This document shows positions 1-6,565 of a stretch of DNA of 23,501 nt, piece after piece (within the stretch, counting starts at the first letter, position 1; each line of letters starts with the position of its first letter). The notes under the pieces were generated by a model, which was not told where the DNA came from, did no database searches, and saw only the letters and a program-made list of their open reading frames with translations. Made by a program: the position numbers and the translations under genes. The DNA is from a virus. The stretch is from positions 1 through 23,501 of the IMG/VR virus record IMGVR_UViG_3300029319_000528; one strand, given 5' to 3'.

Positions 1-1365
1 TACGATGTTGACAGGTCAGCTGGACAGAGACCAGTACACACTTATCATGCAGATGAACTTGTAAAACAAGGATTGATAGAAGACAACATTCGAGGCACAA
101 CCACAAGTTCTGCTAGGAGAGAAACTCCATCACAAGTGTTTGGTATAAGCACTCCTGGACCAATTGATCCTAAAGGACAGAGTGCACCTGCAAGAGAATC
201 CGCAAACAGACATGGATTAACACAAGATGGAAGTAAAGTAAGTCATTCAAGGCTAGGTGGCCATCAGTTTGTGATGGATGATGGCACTCCACCCAAACAT
301 GATGGATCAAAATTTACAACAGATATTGAAAATGAATTAGTCCGTATTAGGACAAGATCTGGTGCACAAATTTTATTACACAATTCAGAAGACTTGGTGT
401 ACATTATTAACAATAGTGGCGATGCATGGATTGAACTTTCTAAAGGAGGAAAAATTGATGTGTATGCAAATGATTCAGTGTCTATGCACACTAACTCCGA
501 CTTTAATCTAAGAGCAGAAAGAGATATCAATATTGAATCTGGTAGAAACATAAACTTGAAGGCCACTGGACAAAACAAAGAAGAACAGTTGATCAATTCA
601 GACAAAGAGGCAATCACTGGAAGAATTCACATAGATGCCAGCGATAATATAGAAATGATATCTGCCAAAAGTGTAGAAATAAAAGCAGGCGAAGATATGG
701 AAGTGTTCACTGTAAAGGACTTTGCAGTTAAGTCCGAAGAGCAAACAATTATAGAAGCACAAAAAGATTTACGTGTAATGACCAGAGAAGATCTTCTATT
801 GTTTGCCACTGATTCTGCAAATATTGAAATAGGAAGTAGTGCTGGTGATAGCACTGGGATTGGAAACGTTAATGTGTTTGTTAAAAATGATATAGATATG
901 ACAGTGGGCAGAACTGTGAGAAAACACATTACAACAGATAATATTTTATCCGTTGGCACTGATAACAAAGTTTTTGCAGGTAACGATCATTTAGTAAACA
1001 CAGGAAATGAGATACATTTTAACACTTCAGGCAAAGTTACATCCTCAGTGTATGCCACAGCACAGAGACCTGCGGCAGATCTAGTTGGAGATTTAGGAGA
1101 ACGTGTGCCTGTAGATGTGGTGGTCCCTTTAACCACATTTACAAACAAAATTACTCCGGAAAATAAAGCACCATATGGCGAACGTGAATCAATAATGAAA
1201 CGTGTGCCTACAGCTGAACCATACGAAGAACATGAGAATAAAAAACGTGGTATAGAAGTTGATTTCACAGCACCTAAATACACAGACAGAGAAACTGACG
1301 ACAACCGAGATGCAAAATCTGACATAGGTGGTGACAGATACTCGGGTAAAGGACCAGAAGCATAA
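1..1365 (+). CDS. 5: gp5-like baseplate hub / needle protein, C-terminal part (5' end outside window)
   Basis: The frame is open from base 1, so the gene starts upstream; the TTG at 73 is only an in-frame leucine codon. About 454 residues are visible. A hydrophilic linker with RRETPSQVFGISTPG (about residues 36-50) is followed from about residue 110 by short repeating beta strands such as VRIRTRSGAQILL, INIESGRNINLKA and VEIKAGEDMEVF. This pattern is typical of the triple-stranded beta-helix needle of T4 gp5 and VgrG proteins, which trimerises under the tail tube and pierces the host envelope. The OB-fold, if present, and any lysozyme domain would lie upstream; none is visible here. The C-terminus is a charged tail without beta-repeats. 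The stop overlaps the start of the PAAR gene (TAATG), which fits needle and tip being made together. The family call is by pattern recognition and supported by context. Confidence 0.8.
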   Translation, partial: YDVDRSAGQRPVHTYHADELVKQGLIEDNIRGTTTSSARRETPSQVFGISTPGPIDPKGQSAPARESANRHGLTQDGSKVSHSRLGGHQFVMDDGTPPKHDGSKFTTDIENELVRIRTRSGAQILLHNSEDLVYIINNSGDAWIELSKGGKIDVYANDSVSMHTNSDFNLRAERDINIESGRNINLKATGQNKEEQLINSDKEAITGRIHIDASDNIEMISAKSVEIKAGEDMEVFTVKDFAVKSEEQTIIEAQKDLRVMTREDLLLFATDSANIEIGSSAGDSTGIGNVNVFVKNDIDMTVGRTVRKHITTDNILSVGTDNKVFAGNDHLVNTGNEIHFNTSGKVTSSVYATAQRPAADLVGDLGERVPVDVVVPLTTFTNKITPENKAPYGERESIMKRVPTAEPYEEHENKKRGIEVDFTAPKYTDRETDDNRDAKSDIGGDRYSGKGPEA

Positions 1366-1664
1366 TGCCAGGCATAGTAAGAGTAGGAACAGATTCACAC
1401 GTTGGTCACGCTTCTCCAACTCCCAATCCTTTTCATCAAACTGCCTATGCAACAGGTGCCTCAAAAGTTTTTGTAAATGGTTCCCAAGCCGTTAGGATTA
1501 CAGACACCACAGGATGTGGAGATCCAGCTTCTGAAGGATCTAGTGATGTGTTTGCTGAGGGACTAGGCGTGCATAGAATAGGCGACGCAACCAGTGGGCA
1601 TGGTTCTTGGGTCGCAAATTCTGCGGCCACAGGATCGGGGGACGTGAAAGCAAATGGAGCATAA
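1365..1664 (+). CDS. 5.4: PAAR-domain spike tip protein (T4 gp5.4 type)
   Basis: This 99-aa protein is close to the length of T4 gp5.4 (97 aa). It starts with MPGIVRVGTDSHVGHASPTP and continues with glycine-rich PAAR-type turns. Candidate metal ligands are His12 or His15, Cys51 (in TGCGDP), His70 and His79; PAAR tips typically bind one Zn or Fe through three His and one Cys. The protein should cap the gp5 beta-helix with a sharp cone that first contacts the membrane. Its ATG overlaps the upstream stop by one base (TAATG), and AAAGGA lies about 11 nt upstream, so translational coupling is likely. A PAAR gene directly after a gp5-like gene is the arrangement expected for a contractile tail. Alternatives are unlikely. 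Confidence 0.9.
   Translation: MPGIVRVGTDSHVGHASPTPNPFHQTAYATGASKVFVNGSQAVRITDTTGCGDPASEGSSDVFAEGLGVHRIGDATSGHGSWVANSAATGSGDVKANGA
1656..1659 (+). promoter_or_regulatory. Shine-Dalgarno GGAG for the 86-aa gene
   Basis: GGAG lies 10 nt upstream of the ATG at 1670 and overlaps the end of the PAAR gene. It shows that operon-internal genes in this phage can use a Shine-Dalgarno sequence, unlike the promoter-proximal genes. Confidence 0.45.
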
Positions 1665-1669
1665 AGTAA

Positions 1670-1930
1670 ATGGCTAATCCAGATTATGCAACACTGTTGG
1701 CACAGATAGCCGCCGAAACTGATTCAACAGCCAGACAGACATTGATCAATCAGTGCTATGTGTTTGAAACCACACCCACTACATCAGAACAAAATTTATT
1801 CAATTACGTTGAGTCTGATTATGTTGAAGACAATCCAGGCAACACAGATGATTCATCTTCAGCTGACTCATCGACTTTATTTTCTGCATATGCAGGAGTT
1901 TATTTTAACAATGATGGAGAATCGACATGA
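1670..1930 (+). CDS. Unknown 86-aa acidic protein
   Basis: I do not recognise this protein. Residues 1-50 look alpha-helical (DYATLLAQIAAETDSTARQT, then INQCYVFETTP) and the C-terminal third is a Ser/Asp-rich stretch with DDSSSADSST. No signal peptide or membrane segment is visible. It is preceded by GGAG and overlaps the next gene by ATGA (1927-1930), so it belongs to the tail operon. The DSST-type stretch resembles motifs scattered through the other virion proteins here. A small virion or assembly protein is possible, but that rests on position only. An overlapping +1-frame ORF (1758-1952) looks like a shadow. Confidence 0.7.
   Translation: MANPDYATLLAQIAAETDSTARQTLINQCYVFETTPTTSEQNLFNYVESDYVEDNPGNTDDSSSADSSTLFSAYAGVYFNNDGEST
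1916..1920 (+). promoter_or_regulatory. Shine-Dalgarno GGAGA for the 160-aa gene
   Basis: GGAGA with a 6-nt spacer before the ATG at 1927 is the clearest ribosome binding site in the window. It lies inside the upstream coding sequence and supports the ATGA overlap start. Confidence 0.6.
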
Positions 1931-2409
1931 CATTAACCAAACGTACAACTAAAGGATCAGCTTTAACCTATTCTGAAATGGATGGCAATTTAACACATCT
2001 AGGAGGAGATGGTACGTATCAGTTTCCTTCTACCGATGGAACTAGTGGTCACGTATTAACAACAAATGGTTCAGGTGCTTTAAGTTTCACAAATCTTTCA
2101 ACTACTCCAATTGTGTTTGGGGTGCAAACACTAACTGGCTCAGGAGGCACAGAAGTTATAAGTTTGACAGACACTGTGACACTACTAGTCACAACAGGAT
2201 CTGATCAAGCATTTTCATTGGCAGATGGTACGGAAGGACAACTTAAAATAATTTCAATGAAAACAGACGGTGGCGATGGAATAGTAACTCCTGCAAACTT
2301 TGTAAACGGAACACGGATTACATTCAATGATGTAGAAGATACCGTAACACTACTTTATCAAACAACTGGTTGGGTAGCTTTAGCACGTCAAAACGCAATC
2401 TTCTCATAA
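1927..2409 (+). CDS. Small tail fibre-like virion protein
   Basis: This 160-aa protein has an N-terminal MTLTKRTTKGSALTYSEMDG motif, a peptide often seen at the start of phage tail fibre and structural proteins. It is followed by GHVLTTNGSGALSFTNL (about residues 42-58), a common fibre linker. The C-terminal half, from about residue 60, is a beta-rich domain (VISLTDTVTLLVTTG, SLADGTEGQLKIISMKTDGG, VTLLYQTTGWVALA) resembling a knob-like module shared by many marine phage structural proteins. It overlaps the 86-aa gene by ATGA and has a good GGAGA site. Its place between the PAAR and gp25 genes suggests a short fibre or baseplate decoration. The fibre-like call rests on motif recognition; the receptor is unknown. 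Confidence 0.7.
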   Translation: MTLTKRTTKGSALTYSEMDGNLTHLGGDGTYQFPSTDGTSGHVLTTNGSGALSFTNLSTTPIVFGVQTLTGSGGTEVISLTDTVTLLVTTGSDQAFSLADGTEGQLKIISMKTDGGDGIVTPANFVNGTRITFNDVEDTVTLLYQTTGWVALARQNAIFS

Positions 2410-2417
2410 GATAAATA
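2410..2417 (+). promoter_or_regulatory. T4-type late promoter box (GATAAATA)
   Basis: GATAAATA matches the T4 late consensus TATAAATA at seven of eight positions. It sits just after the upstream stop. With T4 geometry (box at -13 to -6), +1 falls on 2423, the A of the next ATG. It would drive the Cys-rich protein and gp25. The mismatch makes it weaker evidence than the box at 3042, but the identical spacing to the start codon supports it. Confidence 0.6.
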
Positions 2418-2422
2418 TCAGC

Positions 2423-2563
2423 ATGGAAGAAAAAAACATCTGTAAAAACTGTGAATGTCCAAGTCATTGCACAGGCGGTCAATGCACAAATTGCCAACAA
2501 GCTGGTGAGTATTGTAATGAATGTGTTTGTGTGGACTGTGACGGTACAAACGTTATAAGATAA
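2423..2563 (+). CDS. 46-aa Cys-rich, metallothionein-like microprotein
   Basis: This short gene begins MEEKNICKNCECPSHC. Ten of its 46 residues are cysteine (7, 10, 12, 16, 21, 24, 31, 34, 36, 39) with one His (15). They form CxxCxC at 7-12 and CxxCxCxxC at 31-39, with a further CxxC at 21-24. Such density and spacing is typical of metal-thiolate proteins such as metallothioneins or of tiny zinc-binding knuckles; there is no signal peptide. ATG 2423 is the only plausible start and lies exactly at the predicted +1 of the late promoter box. The stop overlaps the gp25 start (TAATG), which ties its late synthesis to baseplate assembly. Possible roles, all inferred, are zinc or iron handling for metal-binding tail proteins such as PAAR, virion metal binding, or host metal or redox control. 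The periodic cysteines strongly favour a real gene. Confidence 0.8.
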   Translation: MEEKNICKNCECPSHCTGGQCTNCQQAGEYCNECVCVDCDGTNVIR

Positions 2564-3015
2564 TGGCTGTAAAAAATTTTAATGAAGTTGAGGGCACTAC
2601 ACAAGGTATAAGGAACACACGAATATTCCGTGGCCACAGCACAGTAGGTAGAACATTTGCTGATTCGAAAGTCTATGATATAGAATTAGTAAAACAAGAT
2701 TTGTTGAATCATTTTAATATTTTAAAAGGAGAAAAACTAGAAAATCCTGAATTTGGTACGAATATTTGGTTGTATTTGTTTGATCCACTTGACGATGAAC
2801 TTAAATCAGCTGTCATTGAAGATGTAGAAACAATTATAAATTATGATCCACGAGTTCAATTAGATAAAGTGGAAGTAAATCAGTACGAACATGGTCTGTC
2901 AGTAAGAGTGTCTGTGATATACACAGGATATGGTATTGGAGAGACAATGGACATGCTGTTTGATGAGCAACAAGGACTGTTGACAGGCCCTGCACAGGTA
3001 TATTCAGCGGCCTAA
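2563..3015 (+). CDS. 25: gp25-like baseplate wedge / sheath initiator
   Basis: This 150-aa protein belongs to the gp25 family of contractile-tail wedge components. The hallmark motif NPEFGTNIWLYLFDPLDD (about residues 62-79) is the conserved loop of gp25-type proteins, where the classical version carries an E-P-R or similar triad. A helix follows (SAVIEDVETIINYDPRVQLD), then beta strands (GLSVRVSVIYTG) as expected for the fold. In T4, gp25 is part of the wedge core with gp6 and gp53 and starts sheath polymerisation. It is slightly longer than T4 gp25 (132 aa), with the extra residues at the N-terminus. No Shine-Dalgarno sequence is visible; the start overlaps the upstream stop, so coupling to the Cys-rich gene is likely. 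Its neighbour gp6 is its structural partner. Confidence 0.92.
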   Translation: MAVKNFNEVEGTTQGIRNTRIFRGHSTVGRTFADSKVYDIELVKQDLLNHFNILKGEKLENPEFGTNIWLYLFDPLDDELKSAVIEDVETIINYDPRVQLDKVEVNQYEHGLSVRVSVIYTGYGIGETMDMLFDEQQGLLTGPAQVYSAA

Positions 3016-3041
3016 GTATTATCTTAGCACATTTCTAAAAC

Positions 3042-3049
3042 TATAAATA
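3042..3049 (+). promoter_or_regulatory. T4-type late promoter box (TATAAATA)
   Basis: This is an exact TATAAATA in the 39-base gap between gp25 and gp6. With T4 geometry the start of transcription would be 3055, the A of the gp6 ATG. No Shine-Dalgarno sequence lies between the box and the ATG. It would drive gp6 and the 13-kb giant gene, as no other promoter is seen up to 19567. Confidence 0.8.
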
Positions 3050-3054
3050 TTATT

Positions 3055-6000
3055 ATGCCATCAACAGACAGACAAAATGCCTTGCTGATAAACGATGCTT
3101 GGCAAAAAATATACAGGACGTTCTCACAAGCAGACTTCAAATCCTATGATTTTGATACTGTAAGGAGAACTTTGATTGATTATCTGCGTCTTAATTATTC
3201 AGAATCATTTAACGATTACATTGAATCCTCAGAATATGTTGCTTTAATTGATCTTATTTCATACATTGCCCAATCTATTTCTTATAGGGTTGATCTAAAT
3301 GCAAGAGAAAATTTTATTGATCTTGCTGAGCGTAAAGAATCGGTTTTAAGATTAGCAAGATTAATTTCTTATCAACCTAAAAGAAATATTGCAGGATCTG
3401 GTCTACTAAAAATTACATCTATATCAACGTCAGAGACTGTATTTGATGCAAACAGTAACAATTTAGCAAACACTCCTATTCTTTGGAATGATGTTACCAA
3501 CAACAATTGGCAAGAACAATTTAATGCAGTTTTAACAGCGGCACTACCAAGGGCACAATCAGTTGGCAAGCCAATATCAACAAGCACTGTCGGTGGAGTA
3601 ACAACTGATGTGTATAGATTTAATTCAAACAATTTAGGTTTGCCTATCAGTACATTTAGTAGAAATGTTAATGGAATAAACATGCAGTTTGAGATTGTAC
3701 CAAGCACACTTGAAGATGGTTTTGTTACAGAAGAACCGCCGGTGCCAGGTAATGCTTTAAGTTTTTTATACAAAAATGACACAAAAGGATTTGCTTCTAA
3801 CAACACTGGATTTTTTGTCCAATTTAAACAAGGCACAATACAGAATGAAGAATTTTCAATCACGTCACAACAACCAAATACTATTTTTAGTGTGTCGGAT
3901 ACAAGTATAAACAATGATGATGTGTATCTTTTTAAATTAGATCAAAACAAATTAATTGAAGAGTACTGGAAAAAAGTTCCTGCAATAACTGGCAACAATG
4001 TTATCTATAATAGTGTTGCAAGAAATATTCAGAACCAGTATGCAGTGGTAACAAGATCGAATGACGCCGTTGACTTAGTCTTTTCCGATGGTACATACGG
4101 AACTATGCCAGTTGGTACATTTAGAGTGTATTACAGAAAATCAAACGGTCTGTCATACAGAATACAAACTGCAGACATGCAAAATGTCACATTTGATATA
4201 GATTACGTGTCTAAGAATAATCAGATCAACACTCTTACTATTACAGCGTCTTTACAATCAGCTATCACCAATGCCGCACGTTCACAAACTATAGAAGAGA
4301 TCAAAACCTTAGCACCACAAAGTTATTACACCAACAATAGAATGATAACTCCGGAAGACTATCAAATTATTCCTTTGGTCGAAAATCCAAGTTTGGCTAA
4401 AGTGAGATCACAGGTAAGAGCAATTAGTGGCACATCAAGATTTTTGGATGTAACAGATCCAACTGGTGTTTATTCAGAAACAGACATAGTTGCAGATGAT
4501 GGGATATTGTACAAGGAAGAAACAGAAGAATCCTTTGATTTTTCATTCACCACTAGAGATGAGGCACGGAAAGTAATAACCAGTGATGTATCAAACATTT
4601 TTGAATCCAACAGTCTGAAACAGTATTATTATGACAAATACAATAGACCACAAATCGCTGGATCTAAACTGTGGAACAAGACTACACAAACAACTAACCA
4701 AGTTACAGGATATTTTAAAGATATTGCAGATGATTCTAGTGTATTTGCAGTTGGAACAAATGCACTTAATAATTTACAGTACGTAAAAGCAGGTGCCCTA
4801 CTAAAATTTATCCCTACTGCAGGAAATCATTTTATGCCTAACTTAGGTACACAGATGACAGGCACTGGCGGACATCCAGGTAGTGCTGATGTCATATGGA
4901 CCAAAGTTATAAGTGTAGAAGGTGACGGATCAAATGGAGGATTAGGCGATCTTGCTGATGGAACAGGCCCAATAGTGCTGTCCGATCTTGTGCCTACAGA
5001 TGCACAAATTACCGAAATTATTCCTAATTTTGTTGATTCAATTGCATCAAGTCTAGAGACTGCAATACTTGACAAACTAATTGATTACAAAAACTTTGGT
5101 CTAGGATATGATGAAAATGCCAGCACTTGGTATGTAATTGATGAAGATGATATCAACACAACACAAACATTTGATTTGTCATTTGCTAAGGACACAACAG
5201 GTGCTGGACGTGATAGATCATGGTTGATAAGGTTTTCTACTAATGGCGTAACATATTCAGTGTTTAATCGTGCAGTGCAATACACATTCCAAAGTTTTGA
5301 TAGAAACAAGTTTTATTTTGATCAATCTGAAAAGGCAGTTGACCCAGAAACAGGTCTAGTAATTAAAGATTCTATCACAGTATTAAAGTCGAACACAAAG
5401 CCTGATTTTGTAAGCAATTTAACTTATGATTACAAATGGCAAATTGTAAAAAATGTTGTGGGCACAGATGGCTACAATGACACAAGAATGATGCAAGTTG
5501 GACTGTTTGACTCAGATGATGATGGCGTGTTTGATAATCCAGATCTATTTGAATTAATAGTTGCTCCATCCACAAGCCAAGACAGCAAATATGTGTTTTT
5601 CCAAACTGTCACTGTCAACGGCTTCGAACAAGACAACCCTATAAAAAATACTGAATTTGTCACAGTTCCTACTGAAGACGATATTACTAATCTTGCAGTA
5701 TATGGAGATGAACAAAAATTTTATTTTTGGCAGGATGATGAATTTAAAACATACAACGCAACATCAGGAGTGCTAGAAGATTTAGAAGGATATAAAGCAA
5801 AGCAGGGCAGACAGGATTTAATATACAAGTACAATCATGGCGCACCAAGGACAAGGAGATTAGATCCTTCCGTTAGTAATATTGTTGATTGTTTTGTTTT
5901 AACAAAAACTTATGACACTGATTTTAGGATATGGTTGAACAATAATCAATTATCCACTAAACCAACACCTCCTACGGTGGCGGGACTAAACGACACATAT

Positions 6001-6564
6001 GGGCCTAGTCTTAACCAATTGAAAAGTGTAAGTGATACGGTTGTATTCAATCCAGGTGCATATGTTTTATTATTTGGAAAAGGTGCAGACAAAGAATTAC
6101 AAGCAACATTTAAGGTTGTAAAAAATCCTTCTACCGCAGTGTCAGACAATTCGATAAAATCAGATTTAATTACAGCCATTAACAATTTCTTTGCCTTACA
6201 ACTTTGGGACTTTGGGGATACTTTTTATTTTACAGAATTAGCCGCTTACTTACATAATGTACTAGCACCAGATGTTTTAAGTGTTGTTATTGTGCCAAGT
6301 AGCTCTACAGTTAGTTTCGGCTCTTTATTTGAAGTCACAGTAGGAGATAATCAACTTCCTATTTCTTCTGCAACAGTCGACAATGTTCAAATTATTTCAT
6401 CTAACACTGCTGAACAATTAAAAGCATCTGGTACAGTTGTTTCCTCAACAGGGACAACAACAACTACAGGCACGGCGTCTTCAGCTACCACTGCATCAAC
6501 AACAGCAAGTAGTTCTGTAAGTTCTACTGTGACATCAGGATCATCAGGCTCAGGATACTACTAA
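3055..6564 (+). CDS. 6: gp6-like baseplate wedge protein, enlarged
   Basis: This is a 1169-aa wedge core protein. The N-terminus (about residues 1-115) carries a conserved gp6 region including YSESFNDYIESSEYVALIDL and ENFIDLAERKESVLRLARLI. A baseplate J-like segment, DLVFSDGTYGTMPVGTFRVY, is near residues 340-360, and MITPEDYQIIPLVENPSLAK is near residue 430. The last large folded part (SDLITAINNFFALQLWDFGD onwards) resembles the gp6 C-terminal region used for dimer contacts. T4 gp6 has 660 residues, so this one has roughly 500 extra, mostly between about residues 450 and 1000. It ends in a Ser/Thr-rich low-complexity tail (about 1120-1169). In T4, gp6 dimers make the ring that holds the wedges together. 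The start is supported by the promoter position and the lack of nearby downstream ATGs. Confidence 0.9.
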   Translation: MPSTDRQNALLINDAWQKIYRTFSQADFKSYDFDTVRRTLIDYLRLNYSESFNDYIESSEYVALIDLISYIAQSISYRVDLNARENFIDLAERKESVLRLARLISYQPKRNIAGSGLLKITSISTSETVFDANSNNLANTPILWNDVTNNNWQEQFNAVLTAALPRAQSVGKPISTSTVGGVTTDVYRFNSNNLGLPISTFSRNVNGINMQFEIVPSTLEDGFVTEEPPVPGNALSFLYKNDTKGFASNNTGFFVQFKQGTIQNEEFSITSQQPNTIFSVSDTSINNDDVYLFKLDQNKLIEEYWKKVPAITGNNVIYNSVARNIQNQYAVVTRSNDAVDLVFSDGTYGTMPVGTFRVYYRKSNGLSYRIQTADMQNVTFDIDYVSKNNQINTLTITASLQSAITNAARSQTIEEIKTLAPQSYYTNNRMITPEDYQIIPLVENPSLAKVRSQVRAISGTSRFLDVTDPTGVYSETDIVADDGILYKEETEESFDFSFTTRDEARKVITSDVSNIFESNSLKQYYYDKYNRPQIAGSKLWNKTTQTTNQVTGYFKDIADDSSVFAVGTNALNNLQYVKAGALLKFIPTAGNHFMPNLGTQMTGTGGHPGSADVIWTKVISVEGDGSNGGLGDLADGTGPIVLSDLVPTDAQITEIIPNFVDSIASSLETAILDKLIDYKNFGLGYDENASTWYVIDEDDINTTQTFDLSFAKDTTGAGRDRSWLIRFSTNGVTYSVFNRAVQYTFQSFDRNKFYFDQSEKAVDPETGLVIKDSITVLKSNTKPDFVSNLTYDYKWQIVKNVVGTDGYNDTRMMQVGLFDSDDDGVFDNPDLFELIVAPSTSQDSKYVFFQTVTVNGFEQDNPIKNTEFVTVPTEDDITNLAVYGDEQKFYFWQDDEFKTYNATSGVLEDLEGYKAKQGRQDLIYKYNHGAPRTRRLDPSVSNIVDCFVLTKTYDTDFRIWLNNNQLSTKPTPPTVAGLNDTYGPSLNQLKSVSDTVVFNPGAYVLLFGKGADKELQATFKVVKNPSTAVSDNSIKSDLITAINNFFALQLWDFGDTFYFTELAAYLHNVLAPDVLSVVIVPSSSTVSFGSLFEVTVGDNQLPISSATVDNVQIISSNTAEQLKASGTVVSSTGTTTTTGTASSATTASTTASSSVSSTVTSGSSGSGYY

Positions 6565-6565
6565 G

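Noticed and set aside
73-75. TTG start for the first gene
   Set aside because: The frame is open upstream to base 1 with coding-like sequence, so the gene enters from outside the window and the TTG is internal.
1189-1464. Minus-strand ORF across the gp5/PAAR junction
   Set aside because: It is antisense to two strongly supported genes. The apparent hydrophobic Phe/Leu/Cys-rich product is what antisense of this AT-rich coding gives.
1758-1952. 64-codon ORF overlapping the 86-aa and 160-aa genes
   Set aside because: It is out of frame with two better-supported genes that have Shine-Dalgarno sites and an ATGA overlap; the product looks like frame-shifted noise.
3012-3027. CTAAG...CTTAG hairpin after gp25 as a terminator
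   Set aside because: It has only five AT-rich base pairs and no U-tract; it may be chance.
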